NCBI GenBank assembly: GCA_022570795.1
Contig: JAKUDP010000019.1
Span: forward strand, 186,001-250,000
Length of the DNA: 64,000 nucleotides
Reading direction: 5' to 3'
Source of the DNA: Sphaerulina vaccinii
Lineage: Eukaryota; Ascomycota; Dothideomycetes; Mycosphaerellales; Mycosphaerellaceae
Shown here: piece by piece, positions 11,008 through 22,956 of the stretch
Numbering within the stretch: the first letter of the stretch is position 1
Layout of the letters: each line of letters starts with the position of its first letter
Notes under the pieces: model-generated
Told to the model about the DNA's origin: nothing
The model's database searches: none
Seen by the model: the letters and a program-made list of their open reading frames with translations, nothing else
Made by a program: the position numbers and the translations under genes

Positions 11008-11064
11008 CCTCACAGCGTCGTTCACCTGCTTCCCACGGAGCCTCACAGCATCATTCACCTGCTT
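11008..11064 (+). repeat. 33-nt period tandem duplication, two copies
   Basis: The 24-nt segments 11008-11031 and 11041-11064 (starting CCTCACAGC) agree at 22 of 24 positions. Local slippage-type duplication with no evident gene. Confidence 0.6.
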
Positions 11065-11529
11065 GTCTTGCCACTGCTCCTGCTACTCACGTTTGTATTG
11101 ACGCCTCTGTGCTGCCTCCAAGCTCCTGATTGTGCTAGCAAAGAAGCAGTCAACGCCAGGTAAGACGAGACCGTTTGCTCCTGCCTTACTGCTGTGAAGC
11201 AGAGCTCAGAGCTGTCTGTCCACCGACATGAACATCGTCTGGTGAAGGGCGAGAAGGGCGAACAGCCTCCGAGGTTTGCTCTCGCTGGCGAAAGATCCAT
11301 TGTAGGCTGTGATTCCACTATGTAGGCAAGCAGCAGTATCCCTTTCACCACTCGTATCCGTTCCAGTGTTCTTCAAGCGTTCCATAGCGGATAGTTGGCT
11401 GAACGCGCAGCTCTCGCAAATTTCAGCGGTGCTGTTTCAACTTAGCGCGGTCGCGTACACTCTCCTCTTCCAACTAAGCTCATCAAGTACAGACTGGCAG
11501 AACCATCAAGAACAGTACAACAAGCAAAC

Positions 11530-11895
11530 ATGTCGACTCCTCTCACAAGCACAATCATCGCCTCTCTGCCATCTGGGCAATGGCTAGCCCCACCGATTCC
11601 CCGTTGGGTTGACAGCCTTCCTTCTCACTTCCAGTCAGAGAAGCTGCGGCCATTTTGCGTGGAGCATGCCATCCCAGGCATCAGCGGCCGGAATGGCATG
11701 GAGAGGAGGATCTGGAAGGCATTCCAAGGGTACAATGAAGAGCTGGGGCGACCGAGAGCTGGTGAAAGGAAGATACACCTGCTGTGGCGCAAGTTCTGGC
11801 ACCGTGTCTCGAAAGAGGAGGACTGGCTGAGGTACCGCATGCGGCGAGGTGGTGGCGAGGCCGGGAGTAGGGACAATGGAGAAGAGCTGGACTGA
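11530..11895 (+). CDS. small hypothetical protein
   Basis: 121 residues from an ATG in strong context (caaacATGtcg). The product is basic and aromatic in its second half (RKIHLLWRKFWHRVSKEEDW) and ends in an acidic tail. I recognise no family, no signal peptide and no membrane segment. It stands alone in a repeat-rich, gene-poor stretch. Support comes only from the start context and the amino-acid texture, so it may be a chance frame. Confidence 0.35.
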   Translation: MSTPLTSTIIASLPSGQWLAPPIPRWVDSLPSHFQSEKLRPFCVEHAIPGISGRNGMERRIWKAFQGYNEELGRPRAGERKIHLLWRKFWHRVSKEEDWLRYRMRRGGGEAGSRDNGEELD

Positions 11896-12260
11896 AGAGG
11901 AGGATGTGATCGCCATCAACCACGGCAGCTTCTCACCTGAGCGCGAGCATCCATGGCAGTGAGCACTCGCCTGTGGCAACAACCGGCTCTGGGGTCCGGG
12001 ATGGAGAGCTGGACGACGATGTGGCGTGGTGAAGGTCCAGTATAGGTCAGCAGTATGTCCATAGCGGCAGCATGAGGTAGGTTGAAGGCCTATCAGCAGC
12101 ACTCTTCTCGACTTATTCACTTGACTCTGCTTGCTCGACATCTTCTTGCACCGTCTCAACAACTCCAAAGGCAGTACATCTTTCCTTGTCTCTTCGACAT
12201 ACCAGCAACCACCAACAGCGCATCTCCTTCGACATCGTCTGCAGCACACAGCTCTACAAG

Positions 12261-14520
12261 AGTCTACCATGAGTAGTCTTCAAGCAGAGCCGGCTTGGTC
12301 AACCCACACCCAGCAGGTCATTTGTCACGTTGTCAAGCCACCAGCACCAGTACCATATTGTCTCAGAAATCACCCAGGCTCACAGCTTTGCGAGAGTCTA
12401 CCAAGAGTAGTCTTCAAGTAAAGCCGGCCACATTGGCTCTCTTCTCCTCGCCCGGCCTGTCACGCCACAAAGCACTTCGCCTGAGTGCCAGGATCCAGAC
12501 CACGCCTTCTTGAAGGCCATACACATCCAGCAGCCATACCATCATACCCATCGCAACCTCACTCATCTTGACCACGGCGCATAGCTTTGCACGAGACTAC
12601 CGGGAGTAGTCTTCAGGCATGAGCCGGCCTCATACTCTTACACCAGCCAGCATACCACTCAACTTTTATCTCCAGTCTGCATATCTTCTTGATGACCTTG
12701 CTCCGAATGTAGTGGCTTCAGATCGGAGCCGTCCATGTGGGTGGTGTCTCTACATCAGGTCAGCTCATGATCAGAACAATCATGACGGATTGGAATGCAG
12801 ACCTGTTGTGTGACACAGTTGGACGAACGACACGGTTCCATGCAGGAGTCTACCAGGAGTAGTCTTCAAGCAGAGTTGCAGAAGCTATCGCTGCCTTGTT
12901 CATGTAGTCTTGCTTGTGGCTGCTGCACGATTGGGTCGAAATGGCGATGCATACACTGCTCGAAGCCTTGCCAGAGTCTACCAGGAGTAGTCTTTAAGCA
13001 AAGCTGAGATTGTGCGAACTCTCCTCGTGGTTGAGCTGTCAGCGCTGCTTTGTCGTTGGAGTCTTGCTTGAGGTTAATGTGCTGTTGGGTCGAGATGATT
13101 GTCGTGGTCTGTCCCGAGGGTGTCAGTCAAATTCAGTTCGCACCGTGGACGCAATCCAAAGACGCATACCTGCTGCATAGCGAAATCAAACAGCCAAGAT
13201 GCCAGGGCGTTCTTGGACGACAGGCGTGAAGTCTCGATTTCTTGTTTCTCGGAAGATAAATCCTAGTGTGGTCGTAGATATGCTGGAGTCCTCGAAGTCA
13301 GGCATCTCACAGCCTCGCCAGAGTCTACCACGAGTAGTCTTCAAGCGAGGGCTGGATAGCGGACCCAGAGTCATACTCGTTGCATGGGGGTCTGAGGCAG
13401 CCAACATGCCTTCTTGGATGACAGGTGTGAAGTCTCGATCCCTTGGTTCTTGAGAATGGCGATGCTAGTGAGTGTGAGCGTGTCAGTGAGCAGACGAGTC
13501 TGCAGTACCAGCGAAGAAGATGACCACACCAGAGAGGATGTAAAGGTCGCTCTTCTGGACTCCGAAAGTGATGACAGAACGCGATAAGAAAAACGAAAGA
13601 GATCTTGACTCAAGCCCGAAGGGGGTACCGACCTCAAGCCAAGAACGCGCTGGAAGAGCGTGCCATAGAACAGCTTCTCCAGGTTGGCCAATCTCACTGG
13701 CGGCTTACATGACTTCAATGAGAGGTCAAGGCGCATCAGTGTCAGAAGTACGAAAATCTCCGCTACCTGAGGATGACCATGCCCATGGAAGGCCAGGCAA
13801 AGTCGGAATCCTTGGAGTGGTGAGATCAGAGATGCAGGATTACTGCCAGAGTGCGAAAATAAAAGCCCCAAGACCCAATCACACACGACCACTCAGCAGG
13901 ATATCGGAGATAGAGCTGCATCGTCAGAAGTGTGCCCGACCGAGGATGACGTTGACCGACGTCTTTAAGCGGTATCCTAGCTTGCGCAAAGGATGAAAGC
14001 CACACTGAGAGAGCCAGACAGATACTTCTCGTGAAGACTTCGAACTGAATCGGGAGTTGATCTTCAGTTTGGTGGGATTTTCGGAGAACAGCGCTCTTAG
14101 TGTGCCTTGTGAAAGGCCTTCGTGCATGCAGTCTGGGAGTTGTCGTCGACACCAGGTCTTTGCAAAGCTTGGCGGAGTGGTTGAGGTTGGGTGTTGTTGA
14201 AGGCAGGCCTGAAGCATTCGCAGCTGCCAGCGAGGTTGTCGAGCTAGATGGGAGATTGGAATGAAATCCGAACACCCCGACCGCTTCGTAAGTGTCTACC
14301 AAGGTAGTCATCAAGCTCAGCAGGCAGGATCAAGAGCACACTCGGCAGTGGGAGACTTGGCTTGCAAATGCAGCTCACAAGTAAGGTATGGGGTGCAACA
14401 GAATAGGTCTTATACCGGCCAGCGAGGTGGCTCACAGTTGCTAGTGGAAATCCAGAAGGGAACAAACAGACTTAGCCTCACAAGCGTCCACCAAGGTAGT
14501 CGTCAAGTTTGGTCGCAGGA
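12261..14520 (+). repeat. eight dispersed copies of a ~45-nt motif with a stem-loop core
   Basis: Copies begin near 12261, 12395, 12594, 12847, 12975, 13322, 14291 and 14484. The core is AGTCTACC, 2-4 variable bases, then GTAGTCTTCAAGC. It is usually preceded by CACAGCYTYGC and followed in the best copies by AGCCGGC. The halves AGTCTAC and GTAGTCT form an imperfect hairpin. All copies have the same orientation, spaced 130 to about 970 nt, and the sequence between them is unrelated except for a duplicated stretch around 13220 and 13425 (GTGAAGTCTCGAT). No coding frame runs through them. Confidence 0.6.
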
Positions 14521-14529
14521 CTTTAATGC

Positions 14530-17461
14530 CGGCCGAAGCACACAGCTGCCAAAGAGATATTGGATGTCACAGCCAAGACTGTGTTGTTACACCATCTCCA
14601 CCACCCGCCAAGTCAATAATGAAGTGGCGAGTGGTGGTGATAGCGGATTCCATGCGAAGCGGGCTGGTACTGAGTCTTCTGGTTGTAATACTTGTCCTTC
14701 CTGCTGTCTTGGCAAACCTTGCCATCACGTGGAGTCCGAAACGCTGGACCTCCGATCTGAAGGCGAGGTGTGTATGATGGCTTGGATTCTTGCTGGCTTG
14801 TGCTGCTGGAAGCTACGCTCAGTGAAAGCCTATATGCCAATGTCCCAACTCTTGACCATGTCCTGCCCGAGCATGCAGACGGCGACGATGAGGTCGTTTT
14901 CACGCGAATGCGGTGACGGTCCAGTGATGATATCGATGCTCTGAACAGGAATCTTGAAGCTGTTTGCTATTCTGACAGCTGTCGAGGTTGCTGTGTTTGA
15001 TCGAGGACACCGAGGTGCCTATGTCTTGCAAAGTCAATAGATGTCAGCGCCAATACATGCGATACTGCAAAGCATAGCCAGATAGCTTGCGAGGCCACCG
15101 GAGATGCCTCGCGATATGTAGTCGTCGTTGAGGACAGGCTTAGTTGTTGTTGGAGAAGCGAGAAACTGCGACAGCGTCGGAGGTGGTTGCTTCGGGCGGC
15201 CATATCAGTGACAACTGCGGTCGGAAACTCGTGCAAATTAGCTGATGAGCATGAGATGGTCTCATAGATGGATCTGAACTGCACAGCAATGGTCAGCAGG
15301 TGTTGGTTGATGTGTTGTGAGGTGTTGTGGTGGTGCTGGTGTGAGTGGAAGCTGAAGTGAGCGACGAGCTTCAGCGACAGCCATCCGCCAACTGCCCATA
15401 CCGCGACAACGAGATGCCGCCAACACGAGTAGATTAGTTGTGGAAGATGGCATGGACTCACAGATGAAGCTCAAAGTGAGTCTGATTATTGGCGGGCTCT
15501 GGTCGTGACGCGCTGGTGTTGTTTAGTCGTGGAAGTTGAGGTCGGAAGAGCCAAATCGAGGAGGAAGTCGTCTGCGGCCTCACTGAGCAGCCGTCTAGCG
15601 GCGCACGCTCACGAAAGTCATACTACAAGAATGACATCTCTTCGTAGATGCAGCTAAGCGCGAGTCTGACAGTTGGCGGATGTTTTGTGCGGTGTTAGGA
15701 AATAATATGGCGAGCATAGTGAGGCAGAAGTGAGCTTGAGATCAGCAAGGACGTCAAAACAACGCTAAGACAGCGGCATCGCTCTGTCTTCCGGCGCCAT
15801 TGGAGCAACAACCACGACTTCAAAGCAGCTATCAAGACTCGCGAAGGCTAAGGAAGTGCCCGTGATAGAGCGTGCGAGCTTCGAATATCTTCACAGCATC
15901 AATGAGGGCGTTCCCAGGCCTAGAACGCGAGCAAGGGATGACAGCCACGACTCCACCTTGAGCAGCTTCTATGAGCGCAGAAGACAGCTCTATAGGATCA
16001 CGGCAGCCGAGCTTCGAGACTCGAGGAGCGATCTGGCAAGGCGACGCATTAGGAAGCTGATACGGTAGATACACAACGACCGAGTTGCTCAGGAGAGGCT
16101 CCTGCAAAACAGCTGCCTCCATTACAGCATCAGCATCGGTAGCACGGCCGCCATCGACCCCATCACTCCAACGCGCTCGACCATCTTCGCAAGACCAAGC
16201 ATTACGACCCCTTATCTTACCTCAGATTGACACGAAAAGCTCCTTCCTCAACTCAACGCAATGACGATTAGTCTGGCGGAGGTCAGCTTCCTTTTGGATA
16301 TAACAGGCTGCGACTCGGACGACAAGAGAGGAAAGCTGAACATATATGATATGGGGCTTCTGAGGAGATCGCGCTCGGTGTTCAATTTAGAAGAGAAGGC
16401 TATTGGATTACTGAAGCACGAGGCATGTGAGAGAGCATCATATCGTGGTTGCAAGACCATCTTGATTCATAATCGCTGGTGACAAGACATTCAACGAATC
16501 ACTCAGTCTTCCACACATACTCCTGCTACCTCACCTATGCTTCGGTCGGTGCACTCCTGAGCGTATCCTGCAGTTTCGAGGAGAGCAGTACGTAGACCGG
16601 AACATGGGCAGACCACTTCTTCCTGTATCGACTACGACTGGCTGTCACTCGTATGAAGAGGCAAGCTCGACTTGCAATGTGTCGTGCTAGATATTACCTC
16701 AGGCACATAAGAAATGAGGCATACCTACACAGTCCACCTCAAAACGCTCCATAGACAAACACATTCGGCTTAATCGGCTCTGTCCCCTCTCCAGGACTTC
16801 CTTTCCTCTTTCGTACTTCCACACCTGTGGCACGTACGTTGTACGTTGTAACACAAGCTACTCCACACCCTCCATACCGTACTACCGCTTACCTTCGGCG
16901 GGCAGATCCTTTACGTGCCTAGATCTTCGCATGCACGAACAGATCTGTGGCTAGGACAAAGTTCGGTACCTTGCATGAGCGACTTCGGCGTCCGGCTTTT
17001 GGAGGCATTGAAGTTGATGACAGCATACGTCGGTGATGGAGTGCGAGATATGAAGCTAGCTTGTGGAACTACGGTGCAGACTTGCGATACTGTGATACGA
17101 AGACGAGTTCGGAAGACGGAGTCAAAGGTGTGGTAGATGTAGGGAGTGGCAGTCGTCTATTGTACACGAGCGTACGATCCTGTGCTTCACCTTGTAGCAC
17201 GTACGTTTTTACACTTTGAGAGAGAAATCGGAGCCGAAAGCAACTATGCAGGAGGCACAAGAGTGAGAAACGAAGACTGCTTAGAAGGCTGTAAGACGTG
17301 TTGTGCATTTGTATCGGTCTCGATACTTGTAGTCTCAAATGCTATGCTATGCTCAATCGCTGGACCACCAACACCTCGCTTGCTAAAAGACCGAAGAAGC
17401 AATTCGCTTCATAACGCTCACTCATCTCATCATCCCTGATCAAATCCCTATCATCACGCAT
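14530..17461. other. gene-poor stretch
   Basis: About 2.9 kb with no supported gene. A 96-codon minus-strand frame at 15832-16122 begins with an ATG and has mildly protein-like composition, but nothing else supports it. Around 16830-16860 there is a local CGTACGTTGTACGTTGTA repeat. The right end borders the proline dehydrogenase stop codon. Confidence 0.45.
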
Positions 17462-18925
17462 CTAAGCAGACCCACCCATCATCCTCCTCACAAGTTCAGC
17501 TCCCATAGCCTTCCTCGTGTCCGCAGTCCTGCTCGCAGCATCCTTATTCTCAGCTGCTCTCCTCAACAGATAGTTGAGCGCCTCAGTCATAGTGCCCCAG
17601 ACAGTCAACTTGAAGATCTTCTCGCGAACTCCATTTCCAATCTCCGCATCTCTGAGCGTTGCGCAAGAGACCTCATCGGCCATGCCCTGCAGAGTCGCGT
17701 AAGAAAGCGGGACAAGATTCTCGCCGTTCTTGACTTGCTCTCGGCGAAGCTTCAGCGCCTTCTGAACCGTGTCGGCGTTGTGTGATGCCACGACTACGTT
17801 GACATTCTGTGGGAAGGACTGGCCAGCTGTGGTGGGTCGGAGGAAAGAGTCGTACTTGCGGTTGATGAAAGCTGTCATTGCGGAGTCGTAGGCGTTGTGG
17901 GTGTCTTGCATGGTGCCGTGGATGACAGATCTCTGCGGTTCAGAGTTGAGATATGCTCCTCGCACGAACTTTGCGCCCAACGTGAAGTTCTCTGCTTTTG
18001 CGACCTCGAGATGCTTGCTGATGATCTCAGGCATCTGCTTGAGGTACATCTGGTAAGTCGTATAGACCACTGCTTTGCCTTTGGTGTTGTACTCTCTTGC
18101 CATCCTCAAGGACCAGTCGTGGAAACCTTGTAAGGAGTTCGTCTCTTCAGCTGAAGGTAGCAGTCCGATGTCTCTCGAAGCTGCGTGTCTGCAGACTGCG
18201 TGCATAGCCTTCTCCATCTCAGTCGATGGACTCTCCTTCTGAATCATGCGGTTCATGGCAGCAGTTCCCATACCACTCCACTTGAGACCGAGAAAATCGC
18301 CTGGCGCTGCCATGTCGATAGTCTGCAGCATGCCCTTTGTCCAGTACTCGACATCTGCGGATTCATCGTGCCCGGCCTCATCCTTTAGCACTTCTCGCGC
18401 GCTCTCGAGAATTACGCCTGAATAGCCCTGTTGTCGCAGCTCGGCGCATCGTGCCGCGATCTGCTCTTTGTTTGCACCAGCACAGAATTGCTTGTAGAAC
18501 GTCTCGTAGAGAATGAGACGCAGAACAGGGTTCTTCTCGATGTCGAAAAGTGGGTTACTGGACTCGAGCATCTTTCGCAGGATGTTTGTGGAGCCCTCGA
18601 GGAGGGTTGGAGATGAGGACATGGTTGTGATGAGATATGATCTCAGAACCTCCGGGAGTGTGAGGCATGATAGCGGTGCTTGGGTGAAAGTCGAGGCTAG
18701 TCGTGGTGTCTCAATTGTGAGAGCAGGTTGTGGTATGCTGGTGGTAAGAGGTAGAGTAACGCCGTTCTTATCGTGCGCACTCGAGCTCAGTCGCCGCCGG
18801 CCAGAAGTGTGTTGTGTGCGGATTTGTGTCGTCGTCGCCTTGCAGACAGTCCTCGTCGTCGGCCTTGATCGTGAGACGATGTTCGCTGTCGCCAGTGCTC
18901 GTGAGGTCTTCATCGTGGAAGCCAT
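17462..18925 (-). CDS. proline dehydrogenase (proline oxidase), mitochondrial
   Basis: 487 residues, intronless, ATG at 18925. This FAD enzyme oxidises L-proline to pyrroline-5-carboxylate in mitochondria, the first step of proline catabolism (PUT1/PrnD-type). The first ~45 residues are rich in Arg, Ser, Thr and Ala without acidic residues, as expected for a mitochondrial presequence. The barrel motifs are visible: VVYTTYQMYLK, AKFVRGAYLNSE, VVVASHNADT, and the C-terminal YLLRRAAEN that matches the substrate-binding RRxxEN signature. Length fits fungal homologues. The second pathway enzyme (pyrroline-5-carboxylate dehydrogenase) is not next to it in this window, so no prn-type cluster is visible. 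Confidence 0.92.
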   Translation of the reverse strand: MASTMKTSRALATANIVSRSRPTTRTVCKATTTQIRTQHTSGRRRLSSSAHDKNGVTLPLTTSIPQPALTIETPRLASTFTQAPLSCLTLPEVLRSYLITTMSSSPTLLEGSTNILRKMLESSNPLFDIEKNPVLRLILYETFYKQFCAGANKEQIAARCAELRQQGYSGVILESAREVLKDEAGHDESADVEYWTKGMLQTIDMAAPGDFLGLKWSGMGTAAMNRMIQKESPSTEMEKAMHAVCRHAASRDIGLLPSAEETNSLQGFHDWSLRMAREYNTKGKAVVYTTYQMYLKQMPEIISKHLEVAKAENFTLGAKFVRGAYLNSEPQRSVIHGTMQDTHNAYDSAMTAFINRKYDSFLRPTTAGQSFPQNVNVVVASHNADTVQKALKLRREQVKNGENLVPLSYATLQGMADEVSCATLRDAEIGNGVREKIFKLTVWGTMTEALNYLLRRAAENKDAASRTADTRKAMGAELVRRMMGGSA

Positions 18926-21900
18926 GGTTGTTGTCTCTGTCTGCTCTGATGCTGTTGGATGTCTTGGTCGCGATGTTGTGCGGGAGATGAAAGACCAGTG
19001 GAAGACAAAGAAAGCGTGACTCTTCTTGTTATGACTTACCGTGGGCGGCTCATATACTGTACCAATAGCTGCCTATCGTCTTGTTGATGACCAGAAGATG
19101 CCATGAGTACGCGAACCAGGAATGCGTCGTCGCTTACTCTCGGCTCTCCCAAGCAATAAATGGCCGCGCAATGGCCGTGTCACCAAATGCATCCCCCACA
19201 TTTGATAAGATCTCATCAAAGTGCCGATCAAATGCGCCCCGACACCGGACATTCGATCACATGCAAGAGGTGTGGAGCCCGGAAGCCAAGAGCGACAGCA
19301 AGGTTCTGCAGGAACCGCCAGCTGCCGACCTCACTCCTCTATCTCTGCCATCTCTCAGACAGCAGACTACTCCGCCTCATTTGCCTGGTCATCTTCGGCG
19401 CCTCGAGACAGATGGTTTCGACTCCAGGACCTCGATGGAGTTTCACTCGAGTTGCCACGTAGCGTCTTGGCCCACCGCCGCTTTCCATGGAATTCATCAC
19501 CACAGCAAAGACAGCATACCATAGCTCGACATTCGTCTCAGAAGAGCGTTCTCTCCAGCGAGCGACATGTACTGGACTCACGAAACCTGGCTGACGACAT
19601 TGTCGCGGAGGTCTCATAGCAAAGGGCACGCCAGACCAACGGCCTAGGATTCTCGAGCTTGAGAAGTCTTCGCACTTCCAGCAATAGTACTCACTCTCCT
19701 CAGCACCAGCTACAGTAGCTTGCTCGACCCTCACCACTCCACACTTCCAAGGAGCTTGGTTCCAGGACGCTTCGCCCGTGATTTGCTTGATATCCGCACG
19801 CTCGCGAACAAACACGTCGAACAGCAGACGCCGAGCTCAACAGAACAGCTTCGACCTTCTGGATTGCTTCACGATTTCCGGTGTTCATCAAGACGGCATT
19901 TTCGGCTTTTGCGATAAGTGGCCACCTGGATTCATAGCCGTTCCTGGCCTCTGAGCAAACGCCTGGAAGCTGAGCCTGCGTCTAGCTCGATCTCGATGGC
20001 ATGGAAGCCAGGCAGAGCGCAGAGAGCTGGACAGTGATGAGTGCGTGCACTTCTGAAGTGTTAAAGCATGCTTGAGGGATGCGATTGCCAGAGAAGACCC
20101 GGAACGCCAGCACGACAGTCATTTGGTATACACGGTATCAGGATCACGAGCAGCAGTACCGACCTTGATCTCAAGCCATGTGTGTACTCGGCTGGTACAT
20201 CATCCTTGTTCCGCCGCTGTAGGAGGACCATACCCACTGCAGAGTGTGCCTCAACCGGACCGATGATGGTTGTTTGGGGTAGCAGTCGAGGCCGAAGTTG
20301 AGTTCTGAATCGAGGTTGATGGCAAAGGTGCAGGTGAAGATGAAAGCACTTGATACTTGCCGTGTTTCTTGTTCTTACCGTTCTTCCTCATCCATGGAAG
20401 GTTCAGAGCCTTATTAGCTGCATAGCTGCCAGGGCGATCCTGAAAGAGGAGGTGTCGCTGTGGGTGTTGCGGACCCGCACTCGCTGGCACCGAGAGCTGG
20501 GTGACGCAGAGTGGCAGGGATCCACGAAGTGCCACTACTTCTGATGTGTTCGAGAAATCCGAAGAAGTCAAGATAGTCTCGGCCATTCGAGATTGCGTTA
20601 CTGTGGACCATGAGACTCTCTGCTGCGTATATGTGGTACGCATATACCAATTGCGCGATATGTGCGTCGGCGTTGGCTGATGGTCTCTTGGAACTTCAAC
20701 TTCGGGTACTGGAGGACGTTGCTCTTCCGGATGTTGGCAAATTGGATGCTGCACGTATTCGCAAGACGTCTCTGATTGGGAGCACAAAAGACCCTGCCAA
20801 TACGTCTACGAAGTGGCCAGCGTGGAGATGTGCGGAAAGCATGAGCTGCATCATGAGCAATTCTTGTGGTGTGGCCCGCCATCACAGCTACTGGCGATCC
20901 TGGAAAGGCTCCTGCCTCTCCACTGAGCAGCACGAGTCCAATCGCACCACGCACTTACCCAGAGTGGCATAGCTATCGCTGGGCTGCCCGAGAGACGGGT
21001 TGATGCTACTTTCTTGCCGCTTCCTTCCTTCATGATCATGGATTCCCGTTATCTGCTTCTGAAGGCGTGGCGCAAGAGTTCCTGGGGTTCAGCTTCGAAT
21101 GTAATGGCATGGCGGCCGCCGTAATTGCAGAGAAGCACCACGTTCTTCTGTCCTGGCGAGCAGTACAATCGTGTCTACGACAAAGCAGATATGGCGATGG
21201 CATCCTTGGCACGATGCTTCAGGAATGTGATCTCCGCGAAGCGTATTGGCAGTCTAGCATCAGGAGGCTCGGATACTTACCAGGACCTGAGGTGGCTGAG
21301 ACTGCAGAGTTGATAGATATATCGTCCCGGGTCGTATCGTTCTTGGTGAAATGTGGCCGATATGCGACGCTCGATCCTGCGGTATTGCCGTTTCCACCTT
21401 GCTGCTGTCATCTCACCTCCCAGTAGATACCTGGCTGTCCTGGAGCCCATCCTGATATCTGGCTTGGCTGCTCTGTTTCCAGATCTTGGTTCTGGCACGA
21501 GGTGGCTTGCGATTCTACCGGCATGGACTGCGCCAATAGTCCGGAGAGCAAACTCCAATATTCGAACTACCTTTCTTTGAGCCGAAGGCGTGAGCTGCTT
21601 CTAGATCCGCCAATCTCTCAGCTTTCGACGTGGCTTGCGAGCCTGGTATCATGGAGTATCGCAGGTCGCTTGGAAAAGCCACTCTCGAGAGCTGGGTTCT
21701 CCTGGTCCGAAGTGTCTGATCTCGAGCAGCTCTGAGGTCATGAGCTGGCCCGTTTCGACGTTGTAGTGCGCGGCATTGCCGCAGTGTCTGGGTCCTGGTC
21801 GAGTGTCCCTCATCACCTATTCTTGACCATTCCACGAGAGCTTGCCAACGTCTGCTAAAGATACAAATTGAGAAGCTTTGGCTCTGGAGAACAGCAGAAA

Positions 21901-22170
21901 CTGCCTCACAGGTTCGTAGCCAGCACCGCGTACAGGTACCCTCATCGCTGGCCTAAACAAACGCAAAACAAAAGAAAGCTTGCAATGAGGAATCCCCGCA
22001 GCCAGATATGGGCGACGAAACACCTGATCACTTTCTGCACAGGGGCATACTTGAAACCAGGCCCTCGGGGCCATCACCAACTCTTGCGAAGGATCATACG
22101 AAATAGGAAAAGGGAACACACAAAACACGCCAAGCTCTCTCCGTCTCCATCACTCCAACTCGAACCTACC
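18926..22170. other. gene-poor stretch with possible gene remnants
   Basis: About 3.2 kb without a gene I can defend. On the minus strand, 19360-19790 gives a protein-like frame containing GEASWNQAPWK, and a related piece (GEAFWNHAPWK) occurs at about 25250-25290, so both may derive from one decayed gene. A second minus-strand frame ends near 20251 with a Ser/Thr/Pro-rich tail. No introns or starts fit well enough to build a model. Confidence 0.4.
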
Positions 22171-22956
22171 TCATAGCCACCCTTGATGGCGCAGTTGTCG
22201 GAGGTACTCGGAGAAGGCATCTCGCTCCCAAGCCTTCGGCCAGTACACCCCCAACCTCGTCATCACCGCCTCCACTAGATCCACATCACGGTCAGAGTCT
22301 ATCTTCACTGCACCGATCAGCGCTTCCATTGTGGTCGCAAGCTCTTTCTTCGACAGGATTCCCTCCACGGGAGCACGGAAAATCTTCATGAGCTGAGAGA
22401 GCCCATTTCTCCGCGAGGCCAGATAGGCCAGGAACCTATCTGTGGCAACACCATTGCCATGGCCTTCTTGCCAATCTTCTACTCGGCCAGCATGGTCAGT
22501 GTACACAATTCAGAGAGCCAAGGAAGGAGTTTTCCGAGTGACTAATTTAAACTTACGAATGCTCTCGTCATTCCGCACCCACTGCTCCGCAAGCACATCC
22601 TTCATGGCGATATCGCCGTAAATGGCTATGCCTTGGTTCGGTGGGCGGCCGTTCGGCAGAGAAGAGCGATATGTGAGCGCATTGCTCAAGTTATCCGAAT
22701 GCCGAAACGAATAACTCCATCCATCGGAGAAGTACAGCCGCGGGGTGTCCACGCTCACGTCCGCGTGTATGGTCACACGCGGCCGGAAAGACGCTTCATC
22801 CACCCAGTCGACTGCCGGCAGAGGTGGTGGTGGTGATGGCGTGCGCAGCGAGCGCCAGCAGGACGGAGAGGGAGGCAGAGCAGAGGAGGGGGAAGAGGAG
22901 CGCTTCGTCTTCTTCGTCGTACTCTCTATCATCGTGGTCGGTGGTGGCGAGGGCAT
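22171..22956 (-). CDS. RNase III-fold domain protein, probably catalytically impaired
   Basis: Proposed complement(join(22171..22481, 22557..22956)), 236 residues. The 75-nt intron has a GTAAGT donor, a CACTGACC branch site and a CGAG acceptor, with phase 1 on both sides. The N-terminal 45 residues are Ser/Pro/Lys-rich. The RNase III core follows: ALTYRSSLPNG, the signature region NQGIAIYGDIAMKDVLAEQW, VATDRFLAY and ATTMEALIGAVKID. In active RNase III the signature reads NERLEFLGD and the second motif ADTxEALIG. Here the two signature Glu are Gln and Ala and the Asp of the second motif is Thr, while GD and the last Glu remain. It is therefore more likely an RNA-binding or ribosomal-type relative than a nuclease. 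Upstream codons stay open to 23064 without an ATG. Confidence 0.7.

Noticed and set aside
13568..14314. Overlapping 140-160-codon frames on both strands
   Set aside because: They overlap each other and cross the dispersed hairpin motifs. The composition is not protein-like and no introns or domains appear.
12261..14520. CRISPR-like array
   Set aside because: Repeats are degenerate, spacing varies from 130 to almost 1000 nt, and the organism is a fungus.
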